This document shows, piece after piece, positions 8,500 through 17,137 of a DNA stretch of 64,000 nt (position 1 is its first letter; every line of letters begins with the position of its first letter). The stretch is from Intrasporangiaceae bacterium URHB0013 (lineage in GTDB: Bacteria > Actinomycetota > Actinomycetes > Actinomycetales > Dermatophilaceae), in contig KK211150.1 of NCBI GenBank assembly GCA_000620545.1, positions 601,423 through 665,422 of the forward strand, in the 5' to 3' direction. The translations under genes were made by a program, and so were the position numbers. The notes under the pieces were generated by a model that saw only the letters and a list, made by a program, of their open reading frames with translations, ran no database searches and was not told the origin of the DNA.

Positions 8500-9387
8500 T
8501 CACACGTCCTGGGAGTCGGCGCGCGCCTCGTCGTCCCGAGCCTCGCGGTCCTCCGAGCGCATCCGCTGGAGGAACGACCTGGTCCGCTCGTGCTGTGGGT
8601 TGCCGATGACGTCCTGGGGCTTGCCCTCCTCGACGACGACGCCGGCGTCCATGAAGACCACGTGGTCGGCGACGTCGCGGGCGAAGCCCATCTCGTGCGT
8701 CACCACGATCATCGTCATGCCCTGCTGGGCGAGGTCGCGCATGACGCGCAGCACCTCGCCGACGAGCTCGGGGTCGAGCGCCGAGGTCGGCTCGTCGAAG
8801 AGCATCAGCTTCGGGTCCATCGCCAGGGCCCGGGCGATCGCGACGCGCTGCTGCTGGCCGCCGGAGAGCTGGGCGGGGTAGGCCGACGGCTTGTCGCCGA
8901 GGCCCACCTGCTCGAGCAGCTGGACGGCGCGTTCCTGAGCCTGCTTCCTGCCCACTCCCTTGACCTGGATCGGCGCCTCGGTGACGTTCTGGAGCGCCGT
9001 CATGTGGGGGAAGAGGTTGAACCGCTGGAACACCATGCCGATGTCGCGGCGCTGCGTCGCCACCTCCTTGTCGGTGAGGTGGTGGAGGTGACCGTCCTTC
9101 TCGCGGTAGCCGACGAGGTCGCCGTCGACCCAGATGCGCCCACCGTCGATGGCCTCGAGCTGGTTGATGCAGCGCAGGAAGGTCGTCTTGCCCGAGCCCG
9201 AGGGCCCGAGGAGGCAGACGACCTCGCCTCGCTGCACGTCGAGGTCGATGCCCTTGAGCACCTCGGTGCCGTGGAAGCTCTTCATGACGTTGACGGCGTG
9301 CACGAGCGGTGCCTCGGGGCCGCTGGTGCGCGTTCGGCTCGCCGTGCTGGTCGCCGATGGCGTCGCGTTCTCGGGTGTCTGGTCCAT
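8500..9387 (-). CDS. Polar amino-acid ABC transporter, ATP-binding protein
   Basis: The ATPase of a polar amino-acid importer, 295 residues. After a 27-residue Ser/Thr-rich N-terminal tail come Walker [11 protein letters not shown]-loop region [12 protein letters not shown], signature LSGGQQQR, Walker [13 protein letters not shown] and the switch His in VTHEM. The order and spacing fit the GlnQ/HisP type. The start overlaps the permease stop by 1 nt (TGATG). A hairpin terminator follows the stop. The exact substrate is not determined. Confidence 0.92.
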   Translation of the reverse strand: MDQTPENATPSATSTASRTRTSGPEAPLVHAVNVMKSFHGTEVLKGIDLDVQRGEVVCLLGPSGSGKTTFLRCINQLEAIDGGRIWVDGDLVGYREKDGHLHHLTDKEVATQRRDIGMVFQRFNLFPHMTALQNVTEAPIQVKGVGRKQAQERAVQLLEQVGLGDKPSAYPAQLSGGQQQRVAIARALAMDPKLMLFDEPTSALDPELVGEVLRVMRDLAQQGMTMIVVTHEMGFARDVADHVVFMDAGVVVEEGKPQDVIGNPQHERTRSFLQRMRSEDREARDDEARADSQDV

Positions 9388-10331
9388 CAGGCGCCTCCTG
9401 CCCCGGCCGGGCGCGCGAAGCGCTTGTTGGGGGCCCCGGTGCCGAAGCCCCGACCGAAGCGCCGCTCGAGGAAGTACTGGCCGACCATGAGCACCGACCC
9501 GACGATGAGGTACCACGCGGTGACGGCGACGAACGCCGGCATGATGAGCAGCGTGCGGTTGCCGATCGCGCTCGTCTGGTAGAAGAGCTCGGTGATGACG
9601 GGGATCGCCGAGAGCAGCGAGGTGTCCTTGACCATGGCGATCGTCTCGTTGCCGGTGGGAGGGACGATGACGCGCATCGCCTGGGGCAGCACGACCCGGC
9701 GCATGGCCTGGCCCCGGTTCATGCCGAGCGCCGACGCCGCCTCGGCCTGACCCGTGTCGACGGAGAGGATGCCGGCGCGGGCGATCTCGGCCATGTAGGC
9801 CGCCTCCGACAGACCCAGGCCGATGATGCCGGCGAGGAGCGTGCTCGAGAACTGGTTGACGTTGAGGGTGAAGAAGGTGAAGTCGCTCGACAGGCCCATG
9901 AACGAGGCGAGCTGCTGGCCGAAGGGCACCCCGAAGTCGATCCTGTTGTAGAGGAAGCCGACGCCGCTGCCGATCATCGCGAGGAGCACGAGCCGCGGGA
10001 TGCCGCGGAAGAACCACGTGTAGACGAACGAGACCCCGCGCAGGATCGGGTTGTGCGACAGCCGGAGCACGGCGATGATGACGCCGCCGACGATGCCGAT
10101 CGCCATCGCGCCGACCGTGCCGATGATCGTGCCCTTCCACAGTCCCTCGATCACCGGGGTCTGCTGCATGATCTCGAGGGCCTTGGCGAAGTTCCAGCGC
10201 GGGTTCGTCAGGAACGAGCTGACCATCATGCCGATGAGCACGAGGATCACGGCCAGCGCGACCCACCGACCGGGGTGCCGCACCGGCCGGGCGTCGATGA
10301 CGCCCGGCCGCTCCGATGTCGAGTCGGTCAT
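9387..10331 (-). CDS. Polar amino-acid ABC transporter, permease
   Basis: A 314-residue inner-membrane permease of the His/Glu/Gln/Arg type. About 30 N-terminal residues precede the first helix ([18 protein letters not shown]). The conserved cytoplasmic loop that docks to the ATPase is [20 protein letters not shown], followed by [10 protein letters not shown]. Seven or more hydrophobic segments are visible. It lies 8 nt downstream of the binding-protein gene and overlaps the ATPase start, so the three genes form one operon. Only one permease is present, so a homodimeric pore is likely. Confidence 0.9.
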   Translation of the reverse strand: MTDSTSERPGVIDARPVRHPGRWVALAVILVLIGMMVSSFLTNPRWNFAKALEIMQQTPVIEGLWKGTIIGTVGAMAIGIVGGVIIAVLRLSHNPILRGVSFVYTWFFRGIPRLVLLAMIGSGVGFLYNRIDFGVPFGQQLASFMGLSSDFTFFTLNVNQFSSTLLAGIIGLGLSEAAYMAEIARAGILSVDTGQAEAASALGMNRGQAMRRVVLPQAMRVIVPPTGNETIAMVKDTSLLSAIPVITELFYQTSAIGNRTLLIMPAFVAVTAWYLIVGSVLMVGQYFLERRFGRGFGTGAPNKRFARPAGAGGA

Positions 10332-10339
10332 CTGCGCGG

Positions 10340-11248
10340 TCAGGGGTTGACGGCGAAGGAGTCGATGGCGCCCGGCTCGACGGAGTACTTCTTGAGGGCC
10401 GCCTCGTAGCTGCCGTCGGCCTTGGCGGCCTTGAGCGCGTCGGCGAGCAGGTTCGCGAAGTCGGTCTGGTCCTTGGGCACGACGTAGCCGTAGGGGGCCG
10501 AGTCGTAGATGTCGCCCAGCGCCTCGAGCGTGCCCGTCTGCTTCACGGCATACAACCCGACGGGTGAGTCCGCCAGCATGGCGACGGTCTTGCCGCTCGC
10601 GACGTCGGCGGTGACCTGGTCCTGACCGGTCTGGATGACCTGGGTGATGCCGGGCTTGCCGGCGTCGGTGCACTTCTTGCTCCGCGCGGCGAGGTCCTCG
10701 GCCTGCACGGTGTCCTTCTGGGCGCCGATGCTCTTGCCGCACGGGTCGTCGATGCTCACGTTCTCGGGGTTGCCCTTGGCGACGACCCACTGGGTGCCGG
10801 CGCTGTAGTAGCTCACCATGTTGACCTGCTTCTTGCGCTCAGGATTGATGGTGAAGCTGGAGACTCCGACGTCGTACTTGCCGCTCGTGACGCCGAGGAT
10901 GATGGTGCCGAAGCCCGCGGGGACGTACTCGGTCTTGAGGCCCAGCTTGGCTGCCACGGCGTCGAACACGGCGACGTCGAAGCCCTCGACGGTCTTGCCG
11001 TCGCTCCCGAGCATCTCGTTGGGGGCGTAGGTCGGGTCGGTACCGACGACGATCTTGCCGGCGGACTTGATCTCCGCGGGGACCGTGTCGGCGAGGGCCT
11101 GGTCGACGCCGCCACCGGCGGCTGAGGTGCCGGCGGCCGGTGCGCTCGACGCGCCGGGTGAGGTGGACAAGGAGTCCGACCCGCAGGCGGAGAGCGTGAG
11201 GCCGGCGGCGACGAAACCGGTCACGGCGATGAGGGACATGCGACGCAT
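10340..11248 (-). CDS. Amino-acid ABC transporter substrate-binding lipoprotein
   Basis: A 302-residue lipoprotein of the family 3 solute-binding proteins, the extracellular receptor of the importer encoded downstream. The signal peptide ends at lipobox LSAC, followed by a flexible Ser/Ala/Gly linker. The mature domain has [32 protein letters not shown] and [17 protein letters not shown], characteristic of the family. The start MRRMSLIAV is supported by AAGGA about 9 nt upstream. The substrate is probably a polar amino acid; glutamate, glutamine and arginine cannot be separated by eye. Confidence 0.91.
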   Translation of the reverse strand: MRRMSLIAVTGFVAAGLTLSACGSDSLSTSPGASSAPAAGTSAAGGGVDQALADTVPAEIKSAGKIVVGTDPTYAPNEMLGSDGKTVEGFDVAVFDAVAAKLGLKTEYVPAGFGTIILGVTSGKYDVGVSSFTINPERKKQVNMVSYYSAGTQWVVAKGNPENVSIDDPCGKSIGAQKDTVQAEDLAARSKKCTDAGKPGITQVIQTGQDQVTADVASGKTVAMLADSPVGLYAVKQTGTLEALGDIYDSAPYGYVVPKDQTDFANLLADALKAAKADGSYEAALKKYSVEPGAIDSFAVNP

Positions 11249-11579
11249 CAAGAGGGTCCTTCCGGGGCGAACAGGTCGTTCGAGTCGATCAGGCGCGGCG
11301 GTGCGCCGGCTTGGCCGATCCTGCCACCTTTCGGTGCACGTGCCCACGGATGCGACCGAACCGTTAGCGGGCGCGCCGGAACGCCCCGGTTAACGTCTCC
11401 GGGGCCTGCTCGGGTACTCTTTGTCCCAGTGGCCCGCCCAGTTCTGCCTCGGGCCGCTTCTTCTTGGCCTGGCGGAGTGTCGCCGGCCCCGTCGATTCGC
11501 TCTTGCGCCGCGACTCCTCACAGCTGAGGACCCTCGCGCCGGGCAGAACGACCGTTTCCACTTTTTGGAGTACCCACCT
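11249..11579 (+). other. Divergent promoter region and long leader of the DEAD-box helicase gene
   Basis: A 331-bp gap between divergent genes with no convincing reading frame. The side facing the helicase holds a leader that could exceed 100 nt, with a TCCTCA/TGAGGA hairpin (11515-11530) and a pyrimidine-rich stretch (gcttcttcttggcc) near 11457-11470. Cold-shock-controlled helicase genes often have structured leaders; that function here is inference. No known riboswitch was recognised. Confidence 0.4.
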
Positions 11580-13208
11580 GTGTCCACTGACACGAACTTC
11601 GCCGTTCTCGGCGTGCCCAGCCACCTCGTCACGGTCCTCGACGACCTCGGCATCACCGTCCCGACCCCGATCCAGGCCGCGACGCTGCCGGACTCGATCG
11701 CCGGGCGCGACGTGCTCGGCCGCGGCCGCACCGGCTCGGGCAAGACGTACGCCTTCCTCCTGCCCCTGCTGACCCGTCTGTCGCAGTCGCGCCGCAGCCG
11801 CCTGGCCCGCCGGCCGCGCGCCGTCATCCTCGCCCCGACGCGTGAGCTCGTCACGCAGATCGACACCGCGATGGCCCCGCTGGCCAAGGCTCTCGGCCTC
11901 AACTCGCAGACGATCTTCGGCGGCGTCGGCCAGAACCCGCAGGTCCAGGGCCTCCGGAACGGCGTCGACGTCATCGTCGCCTGCCCCGGTCGCCTCGAGG
12001 ACCTCATGCAGCAGGGCCACGTCATCCTCGACAGCGTCGAGGTCACCATCCTCGACGAGGCCGACCACATGGCCGACCTCGGATTCCTCCCGGGCGTCCG
12101 CCGGATCATGGACAAGACGCCACGTGACGGCCAGCGCCTCCTCTTCTCGGCGACGTTGGACGGGGCGATCAACGTGATCGTCAACAAGTTCCTCCACCAG
12201 CCCGTGACGCACGAGGCGGACTCGGCTCAGTCGCCGGTCTCGACGATGAGCCACCACGTGCTCCACGTCGACAACGGCTCGCACCTGCCGGTCATCCTCG
12301 ACCTCACCGCGGCCCCGGGCCGCAAGGTCGTCTTCACGCGCACCAAGCACCGGGCCAAGAAGCTCGCCAAGCAGCTCAACGCCTCGGGAGTTCCGGCCGT
12401 CGAGCTGCACGGCAACCTCAGCCAGGGTGCCCGCACGCGCAACATGGACGACTTCCACTCCGGCCGGGCGCAGACGCTCGTCGCGACCGACATCGCGGCC
12501 CGTGGCATCCACGTCGACGACGTCGCGCTCGTCATCCACGCCGACCCGCCGGTCGAGCACAAGGCGTACCTCCACCGCTCGGGCCGCACGGCGCGCGCAG
12601 GCAACGACGGCATCGTCGTCACGATGATGCTCGACGAGCAGGTGCGCGACGTTCGTGACCTCACCCGCAAGGCCGGCATCAGGCCGACGACGACGCGCGT
12701 CCAGCTCGGCCATCCGCTCCTGACCGAGCTCGCCCCCGGCGACCGGTCGTATGCCGGCGGGCTCGTCCGCGAGGACGCCCCGTCCCGCTCGAACTCGAGC
12801 TCGGACTCCGCGTCTGGCGGCTCCGGTCGTGGCCGCGGTCGTGGCCGCAGCGGCGGTACGGCCGCCGGCGGCGGCCGCGGTGCGGCTGCCGGCCGCCCTG
12901 CTGCCGAGCACGGCCGTGGACCGAGTGAGGGTGGCCGTGGCCGAGGCCGCGGTGACCAGGGGTCCGACGCCCAGGGCGGCGGCGCCCGTGGTGCTGGCCG
13001 CTCCGGCGGTCGTGGCGCGGGTCGCGGTCGCGTGGGCCAGGGCGGCGAGGGCCAGACCGGCGGCCGTCGTTCCGGCGGCGCGGGTGCCTCGGGCGCCGGC
13101 GGCTCCGGCCGTCGCGGTGGCTCCTCGACCGTGTACTCGACGAGCAGCGGTGGCAGCGCCGCGTCGTTCTCCGCCGGCACCCGCGCCGGTGCCCGCCGCC
13201 CCCGCTGA
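11580..13208 (+). CDS. DEAD-box ATP-dependent RNA helicase with RGG tail
   Basis: A 542-residue RNA helicase expected to unwind structured RNA in cold adaptation, ribosome assembly or decay. The Q motif region (GITVPTPIQ, about 24-32) is followed by RTGSGKT (50-56), PTRELVTQ, DEAD near 159, SAT, VATDIAARGIHVDDV and HRSGRTARAG. From about residue 400 the protein is a low-complexity Gly/Arg/Ser tail with many RGR and RGG repeats, likely an RNA-binding disordered region. The GTG start has GGAG 9 nt upstream. The gene converges on paaI across the largest 32-bp repeat array. Confidence 0.92.
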   Translation: MSTDTNFAVLGVPSHLVTVLDDLGITVPTPIQAATLPDSIAGRDVLGRGRTGSGKTYAFLLPLLTRLSQSRRSRLARRPRAVILAPTRELVTQIDTAMAPLAKALGLNSQTIFGGVGQNPQVQGLRNGVDVIVACPGRLEDLMQQGHVILDSVEVTILDEADHMADLGFLPGVRRIMDKTPRDGQRLLFSATLDGAINVIVNKFLHQPVTHEADSAQSPVSTMSHHVLHVDNGSHLPVILDLTAAPGRKVVFTRTKHRAKKLAKQLNASGVPAVELHGNLSQGARTRNMDDFHSGRAQTLVATDIAARGIHVDDVALVIHADPPVEHKAYLHRSGRTARAGNDGIVVTMMLDEQVRDVRDLTRKAGIRPTTTRVQLGHPLLTELAPGDRSYAGGLVREDAPSRSNSSSDSASGGSGRGRGRGRSGGTAAGGGRGAAAGRPAAEHGRGPSEGGRGRGRGDQGSDAQGGGARGAGRSGGRGAGRGRVGQGGEGQTGGRRSGGAGASGAGGSGRRGGSSTVYSTSSGGSAASFSAGTRAGARRPR

Positions 13209-13230
13209 CCCCACCCCCTCCTCCTCCACC

Positions 13231-13593
13231 GTCGAGTGGCCAAAGTTCGCGGTCGGGGACTCGTCGAGTGGCCAAAGTTCGTGACCGGGGACTTGTCGAG
13301 TGGCCAAAGTTTGTGGCCGGGGACTCGTCGAGTGGCCAAAGTTCGTGACCGGGGACTCGTCGAGTGGCCAAAGTTCGTGACCGGGGACTCGTCGAGTGGC
13401 CACAGTTCGTGGCCTAGGACTCGTCGAGTGGCCAAAGTCCGTGGCCCACGAAGGTTGCCCTTTCGACGGTTGGGGGCCCGCGAAGTTTGGCCTTTCGACG
13501 GTTGGGGAGCCGCGAAGTTTGGCCTCTCGACGGTTGGGGGCGCGAAGATTGGCCTCTCGACGGTTGGGAGGCCGCGAAGTTTGGCCTTTCGAC
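13231..13593. repeat. 32-bp-period repeat array A (7 forward, 5 reverse units)
   Basis: Seven direct units with core GTCGAGTGGCCAAAGTTCG begin at 13231, 13263, 13295, 13327, 13359, 13391 and 13423, exactly 32 bp apart. They are followed by five inverted units, CGAAGTTTGGCC(T/C)TTCGAC-like, at 13449, 13481, 13513, 13543 and 13575 (spacing 32, 32, 30, 32). The units flank an imperfect dyad around 13423-13467. The array lies between the convergent helicase and paaI genes. It is tandem, with no unique spacers, so it is not CRISPR. It may terminate both genes. Confidence 0.9.
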
Positions 13594-13602
13594 GGTTGGG
13601 GG

Positions 13603-14085
13603 TCAGGTGCGTTTGAGGCTGCGGCTCCGGCCGCGGAACTCGGCGATGATCTGACCGTCCGACTCCCGCTTGACCGTCACATCGGTGATGCCACTGCGCC
13701 CGAACGCCGAGCGCACGTGTCCCTCGGCGACGAGCACGTCACCGAGCCGGCCCGGTGCGGTGAAGGAGATGTCGGCCCCGGCCGCGACCGTGACGCGCCC
13801 CCGCGAATTGCAGGCGAGCGCGAAGCACGAGTCGGCCAGGGTGAAGATGTAGCCGCCATGGCAGACGGCGTGGCCGTTGACCATGTCGTCGCGGATCGCC
13901 ATCCGCACGACGGCGTGGTCACGCTCGACGACGACGGCCTCCATGCCGAGGCGCCGCGAGGCTTCGTCGTCGGCCCACATCTGACGGGCGAAGGCGACAC
14001 CCGCCCCTGGGTCGTCGCCGCCCTCCCCGTCGTGGCCGCCGTCGGCCCCGCCGCCTCCCGCGGCCGGCACCTGGGCCTCGCTCAC
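13603..14085 (-). CDS. paaI: PaaI-type hotdog acyl-CoA thioesterase
   Basis: A 160-residue hotdog-fold thioesterase that hydrolyses dead-end hydroxyphenylacetyl-CoA esters and rescues CoA during phenylacetate degradation. The conserved NGHAVCHGGYIFTLADSCFA carries the active-site region (HGG and catalytic Asp), followed by DISFTAPGRLGDVLVAEG. The first 35 residues are a Gly/Ala-rich extension. GTG at 14085 is chosen because GGGAG lies upstream and it overlaps the paaH stop (GTGA). It is the second gene of a paaH-paaI operon. Confidence 0.9.
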   Translation of the reverse strand: MSEAQVPAAGGGGADGGHDGEGGDDPGAGVAFARQMWADDEASRRLGMEAVVVERDHAVVRMAIRDDMVNGHAVCHGGYIFTLADSCFALACNSRGRVTVAAGADISFTAPGRLGDVLVAEGHVRSAFGRSGITDVTVKRESDGQIIAEFRGRSRSLKRT

Positions 14086-15311
14086 CTGATGCTCCCGTCG
14101 GTGAGGGCTGGACTCGGTCGGTAGCGACCACCCGGGTAGGCCTCGTCGAGCTCCGCGACCTGCCGGGCGACGACGTCGAAGCCGATCTCCCGGCCCCATT
14201 CGATCGGGCCCTTGGGGTAGCGCGTGCCGAGCCGCATCGCCGTGTCGACGTCGTCAGCGCTCGCCTCACCGCGCGCGACGAGGTCGACGGCCTCGTTGAC
14301 GAGCATCGCGAGCGTCCGTGCGAGCGGGTCGGTTGCGATCGGTCCACCGACGAGGCGCTCGGCGAGCTCGACGTCGGGCTCGACTCCGTCGACCGAACCG
14401 TCGGCAGCATAGGTGTAGACACCCTGACCCGACTTGCGACCGAGGCGGCCCGCCTCGACGAGGCCGCGCTGGAACGCCGTCGGCGCGTAGCGCTCGTCGC
14501 GGCCCGTCTGCTCCCACACGGACGTTCCGACGGCGAGGTTGACGTCCTGGCCGATGAAGTCGGTCAGCTCGAGAGGACCCATCGGGAAGCCGCCGCGCTC
14601 GCGCAGGATCCAGTCGACCGTGGCGGCGTCGGCGATGCCGCTCTCGACGATGCGCTGGGCCTCGCCGTAGAAGGGACGCGCGACCCGGTTGACGATGAAG
14701 CCCGGCGTCGAGCTGCACCGCACCGGCGTCTTGCCCCAGGCGGTCATCAGGGCCGTGGCGTGCTCGACGTAGGCCGGGGCCGTGCGCTTGCCCTGCACGA
14801 CCTCGACGAGCGTCATGACGGGCGGTGGGTTGAAGAAGTGCAGGCCGAGAACGCGCTCGGGGTCGGCCACGTCGGCCGCGATGTCGTCGATGTCGATGCT
14901 CGACGTGTTCGTCGCCAGCACGGTCGTCGACGGCTGGCGATCGGCGAGGTCGGCGAAGATCCGGCGCTTGAGGTCGAGATCCTCCGGCACGGCCTCGATG
15001 ACGAGCCCACAGTTGGGCAGGTCGTCGAGCGACTCTCCCGAGGTGACCCGCGCCAGCGCCGCCGACGCGTCGCCCGCCGGCATCCGACCCTTGTCGACGA
15101 GGCGTGAGAAGACCGCGCCGATCCTCTCGACGGCACCCGCCGCGGCGCCGGGGACGGCGTCGACCAGGGTCACGGCATGACCCGCCGTCGCCGCGACGTG
15201 GGCGATGCCGGCTCCCATGGCCCCCGCGCCGATGACTCCGACGGGGCCGAACGACGTCTGGTCCGTGTGCGCTCCGCCGGCCTCGGTGGTGTCCGTGTCC
15301 ATGCCCGCCAT
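14082..15311 (-). CDS. paaH: 3-hydroxyacyl-CoA dehydrogenase
   Basis: An NAD-dependent dehydrogenase of 409 residues that oxidises 3-hydroxyacyl-CoA, most likely 3-hydroxyadipyl-CoA given its paa neighbours. The Rossmann motif GAGAMGAG is near residue 25. Further motifs are NTSSIDIDDIA, GLHFFNPPPVM and PGFIVNRVARPFYGEA, and a second C-terminal domain follows (GTRYPKGPIEWG). The ATG at 15311 (MAGMDTD) is used; an alternative ATG lies 9 nt in. The stop overlaps the paaI start by 4 nt. A butyryl-type 3-hydroxybutyryl-CoA role cannot be excluded. Confidence 0.88.
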   Translation of the reverse strand: MAGMDTDTTEAGGAHTDQTSFGPVGVIGAGAMGAGIAHVAATAGHAVTLVDAVPGAAAGAVERIGAVFSRLVDKGRMPAGDASAALARVTSGESLDDLPNCGLVIEAVPEDLDLKRRIFADLADRQPSTTVLATNTSSIDIDDIAADVADPERVLGLHFFNPPPVMTLVEVVQGKRTAPAYVEHATALMTAWGKTPVRCSSTPGFIVNRVARPFYGEAQRIVESGIADAATVDWILRERGGFPMGPLELTDFIGQDVNLAVGTSVWEQTGRDERYAPTAFQRGLVEAGRLGRKSGQGVYTYAADGSVDGVEPDVELAERLVGGPIATDPLARTLAMLVNEAVDLVARGEASADDVDTAMRLGTRYPKGPIEWGREIGFDVVARQVAELDEAYPGGRYRPSPALTDGSIR

Positions 15312-15395
15312 CCTGCCGCCTCGCCAGCCACATGTGCGCGACGGGTGGCCCCGGGCCTGCGCGCGACGGCATACGGCCGCGGTGTCCTCCGGGAC

Positions 15396-15401
15396 TAGCA
15401 T
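15396..15401 (+). promoter_or_regulatory. -10 hexamer of paaN (leaderless geometry)
   Basis: TAGCAT is followed by 6 nt (cgaccc) and the GTG start of paaN at 15408. No ribosome-binding site is visible. Confidence 0.5.
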
Positions 15402-15407
15402 CGACCC

Positions 15408-17135
15408 GTGACCGCACCGGCAACGACGCCCACCCACCATCCCCTGCTCGACGCGCACGCGGGAGTCCTCGACGAGATCCGTCAGGCTCTGGCGAGCCGC
15501 AGCTGGTACTCCCGCTACCCGGAGTCGCCCAGCCCCCGCGTCTACGGCGAGGCCGCCGCCGCTGAGGGGCTGAGCGCCCACGAGGCGCATCTGAACGGCC
15601 CGTATGCCGCCCTGTCGGGCCAGCCGACCGACGGCACCTTCGTGGGCAGCGAGGTGTCGCCCTACGGGCCGACGCTCGGGGTCACCTACCCCGCGCTGGA
15701 CGTCGACGGGGGGCTCGCGGCGGCGCGGGCGGCGATGCCGGCGTGGCGTGACGCGGGTCCCCAGGTGCGGGCCGCCGTGTGCCTCGAGATCGTGGACCGC
15801 ATCAACAAGCGGAGCTTCGAGATCGCCAATGCCGTCATGCACACGTCAGGGCAGCCGTTCGTCATGTCGTTCCAGGCCGGTGGGCCGCACGCGCAGGACC
15901 GCGCCATCGAGGCGGTCGCCGCTGGGCTCGTCGAGCAGGAGCGCGTGCCGGGGTCCGTCGTCTGGGAGAAGCCCGGCCGCGACCGCGAGGGGAAGCCGGC
16001 GCCGATCCGGATGGAGAAGGACTACCGCCTCGTGCCGCGTGGGGTCGCACTCGTGATCGGCTGCAACACGTTCCCGACGTGGAACGCCTACCCCGGCATC
16101 TTCGCCTCGCTCGTCACCGGCAACGCCGTCGTGGTCAAACCGCACCCGCGAGCCGTGCTCCCCCTCGCCATCTCGGTCGAGGTGGCCCGTGGGGTGCTCC
16201 ACGAGGCGGGCTTCGACCCGGCGCTGGTGCAGCTCGCCGCGGAGGCCGACGGGCAGGGGCTCGCGAAGACCCTGGCCGAGCGCGACGAGGTCGCGATCAT
16301 CGACTACACCGGCGGCCCCACGTTCGGGGCGTGGCTCGAGGAGTCGGCCGCGGCACACGGCAAGCTCGTGTACACCGAGAAGGCCGGCCTCAACTCGATC
16401 GTGGTCGACTCGACGGACGACGTGCGCGGGATGCTCGGCAACCTCGCCTTCAGCCTGACGCTCTACTCCGGCCAGATGTGCACGGCGCCGCAGAACCTCT
16501 ACGTTCCCGAGACCGGCGTCGACACCGACGAGGGGCACCTGTCCTTCGACGAGTTCGGCGACCGTCTCGCCGGAGCTGTCGGTCGACTTACCGGTGACGA
16601 CGCCAAGGCCGTCGAGCTGCTGGGCGCCACGGTCAACGACCAGGTGCGCGACAACGCCGACTCCCTCTCCGCGATCGCCGCGGACGCCGAGGGTCGACTC
16701 GTCCTCGACTCCCGCCGGGTCACTCATCCCACGTGGCCCGACGCCGTCGTGCGCGCCCCCGGGCTCGTCGCCCTGGACGTCGCCCGCGAGGACGTCTACA
16801 CCCAGGAGTGCTTCGGTCCCGTGGGCTACCTCATCAAGACGGCCTCGACCGAGCAGTCGCTCGCTCAGCTCGCCGACACCGTGCGCGAGCACGGAGCCAT
16901 GACGGCTGCGGTCTACTCCACGAGCGACGGAGTCCTCGAAGCGGCGCGCGACGCAGCCGCCGAGGGCGGAGTTGCCTTGTCCGAGAACCTCACCGGGCAG
17001 ATCTTCGTCAACCAAACAGCCGCCTTCTCGGACTTCCACGGCACCGGTGCCAACCCCGCGGCCAATGCGGCCTACACCGACGCCGCCTTCGTCGCGAACC
17101 GCTTCCGCGTCATCACCTCGCGCCGTCACGTCTGA
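15408..17135 (+). CDS. paaN: Phenylacetic acid degradation protein PaaN
   Basis: A 575-residue aldehyde-dehydrogenase-superfamily protein of the PaaN type, linked to oxidation of ring-cleavage aldehydes in the phenylacetate pathway. It shows the ALDH-like segments VPRGVALVIGCNTFPTWNAY, GNAVVVKPHPRAVLP, DYTGGPTFGAWLEE, a candidate catalytic Cys in YSGQMCTAPQN, and ECFGPVGYLI. Length and the N-terminal region (SRSWYSRYPESPSPRVYGE) match PaaN rather than generic ALDHs. It diverges from paaH, and the MFS gene starts 2 nt after its stop. Confidence 0.92.
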   Translation: MTAPATTPTHHPLLDAHAGVLDEIRQALASRSWYSRYPESPSPRVYGEAAAAEGLSAHEAHLNGPYAALSGQPTDGTFVGSEVSPYGPTLGVTYPALDVDGGLAAARAAMPAWRDAGPQVRAAVCLEIVDRINKRSFEIANAVMHTSGQPFVMSFQAGGPHAQDRAIEAVAAGLVEQERVPGSVVWEKPGRDREGKPAPIRMEKDYRLVPRGVALVIGCNTFPTWNAYPGIFASLVTGNAVVVKPHPRAVLPLAISVEVARGVLHEAGFDPALVQLAAEADGQGLAKTLAERDEVAIIDYTGGPTFGAWLEESAAAHGKLVYTEKAGLNSIVVDSTDDVRGMLGNLAFSLTLYSGQMCTAPQNLYVPETGVDTDEGHLSFDEFGDRLAGAVGRLTGDDAKAVELLGATVNDQVRDNADSLSAIAADAEGRLVLDSRRVTHPTWPDAVVRAPGLVALDVAREDVYTQECFGPVGYLIKTASTEQSLAQLADTVREHGAMTAAVYSTSDGVLEAARDAAAEGGVALSENLTGQIFVNQTAAFSDFHGTGANPAANAAYTDAAFVANRFRVITSRRHV

Positions 17136-17137
17136 AG

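Noticed and set aside
11364-13403. Minus-strand open frame of 679 codons opposite the DEAD-box helicase gene
   Set aside because: It is antisense to the helicase and its N-terminal part is a translation of the 32-bp repeats.
13231-13455. Regular repeats that resemble a CRISPR array
   Set aside because: The period is constant, but the sequence between cores is itself repeated rather than unique, the units reverse orientation, and no cas gene is in the window.
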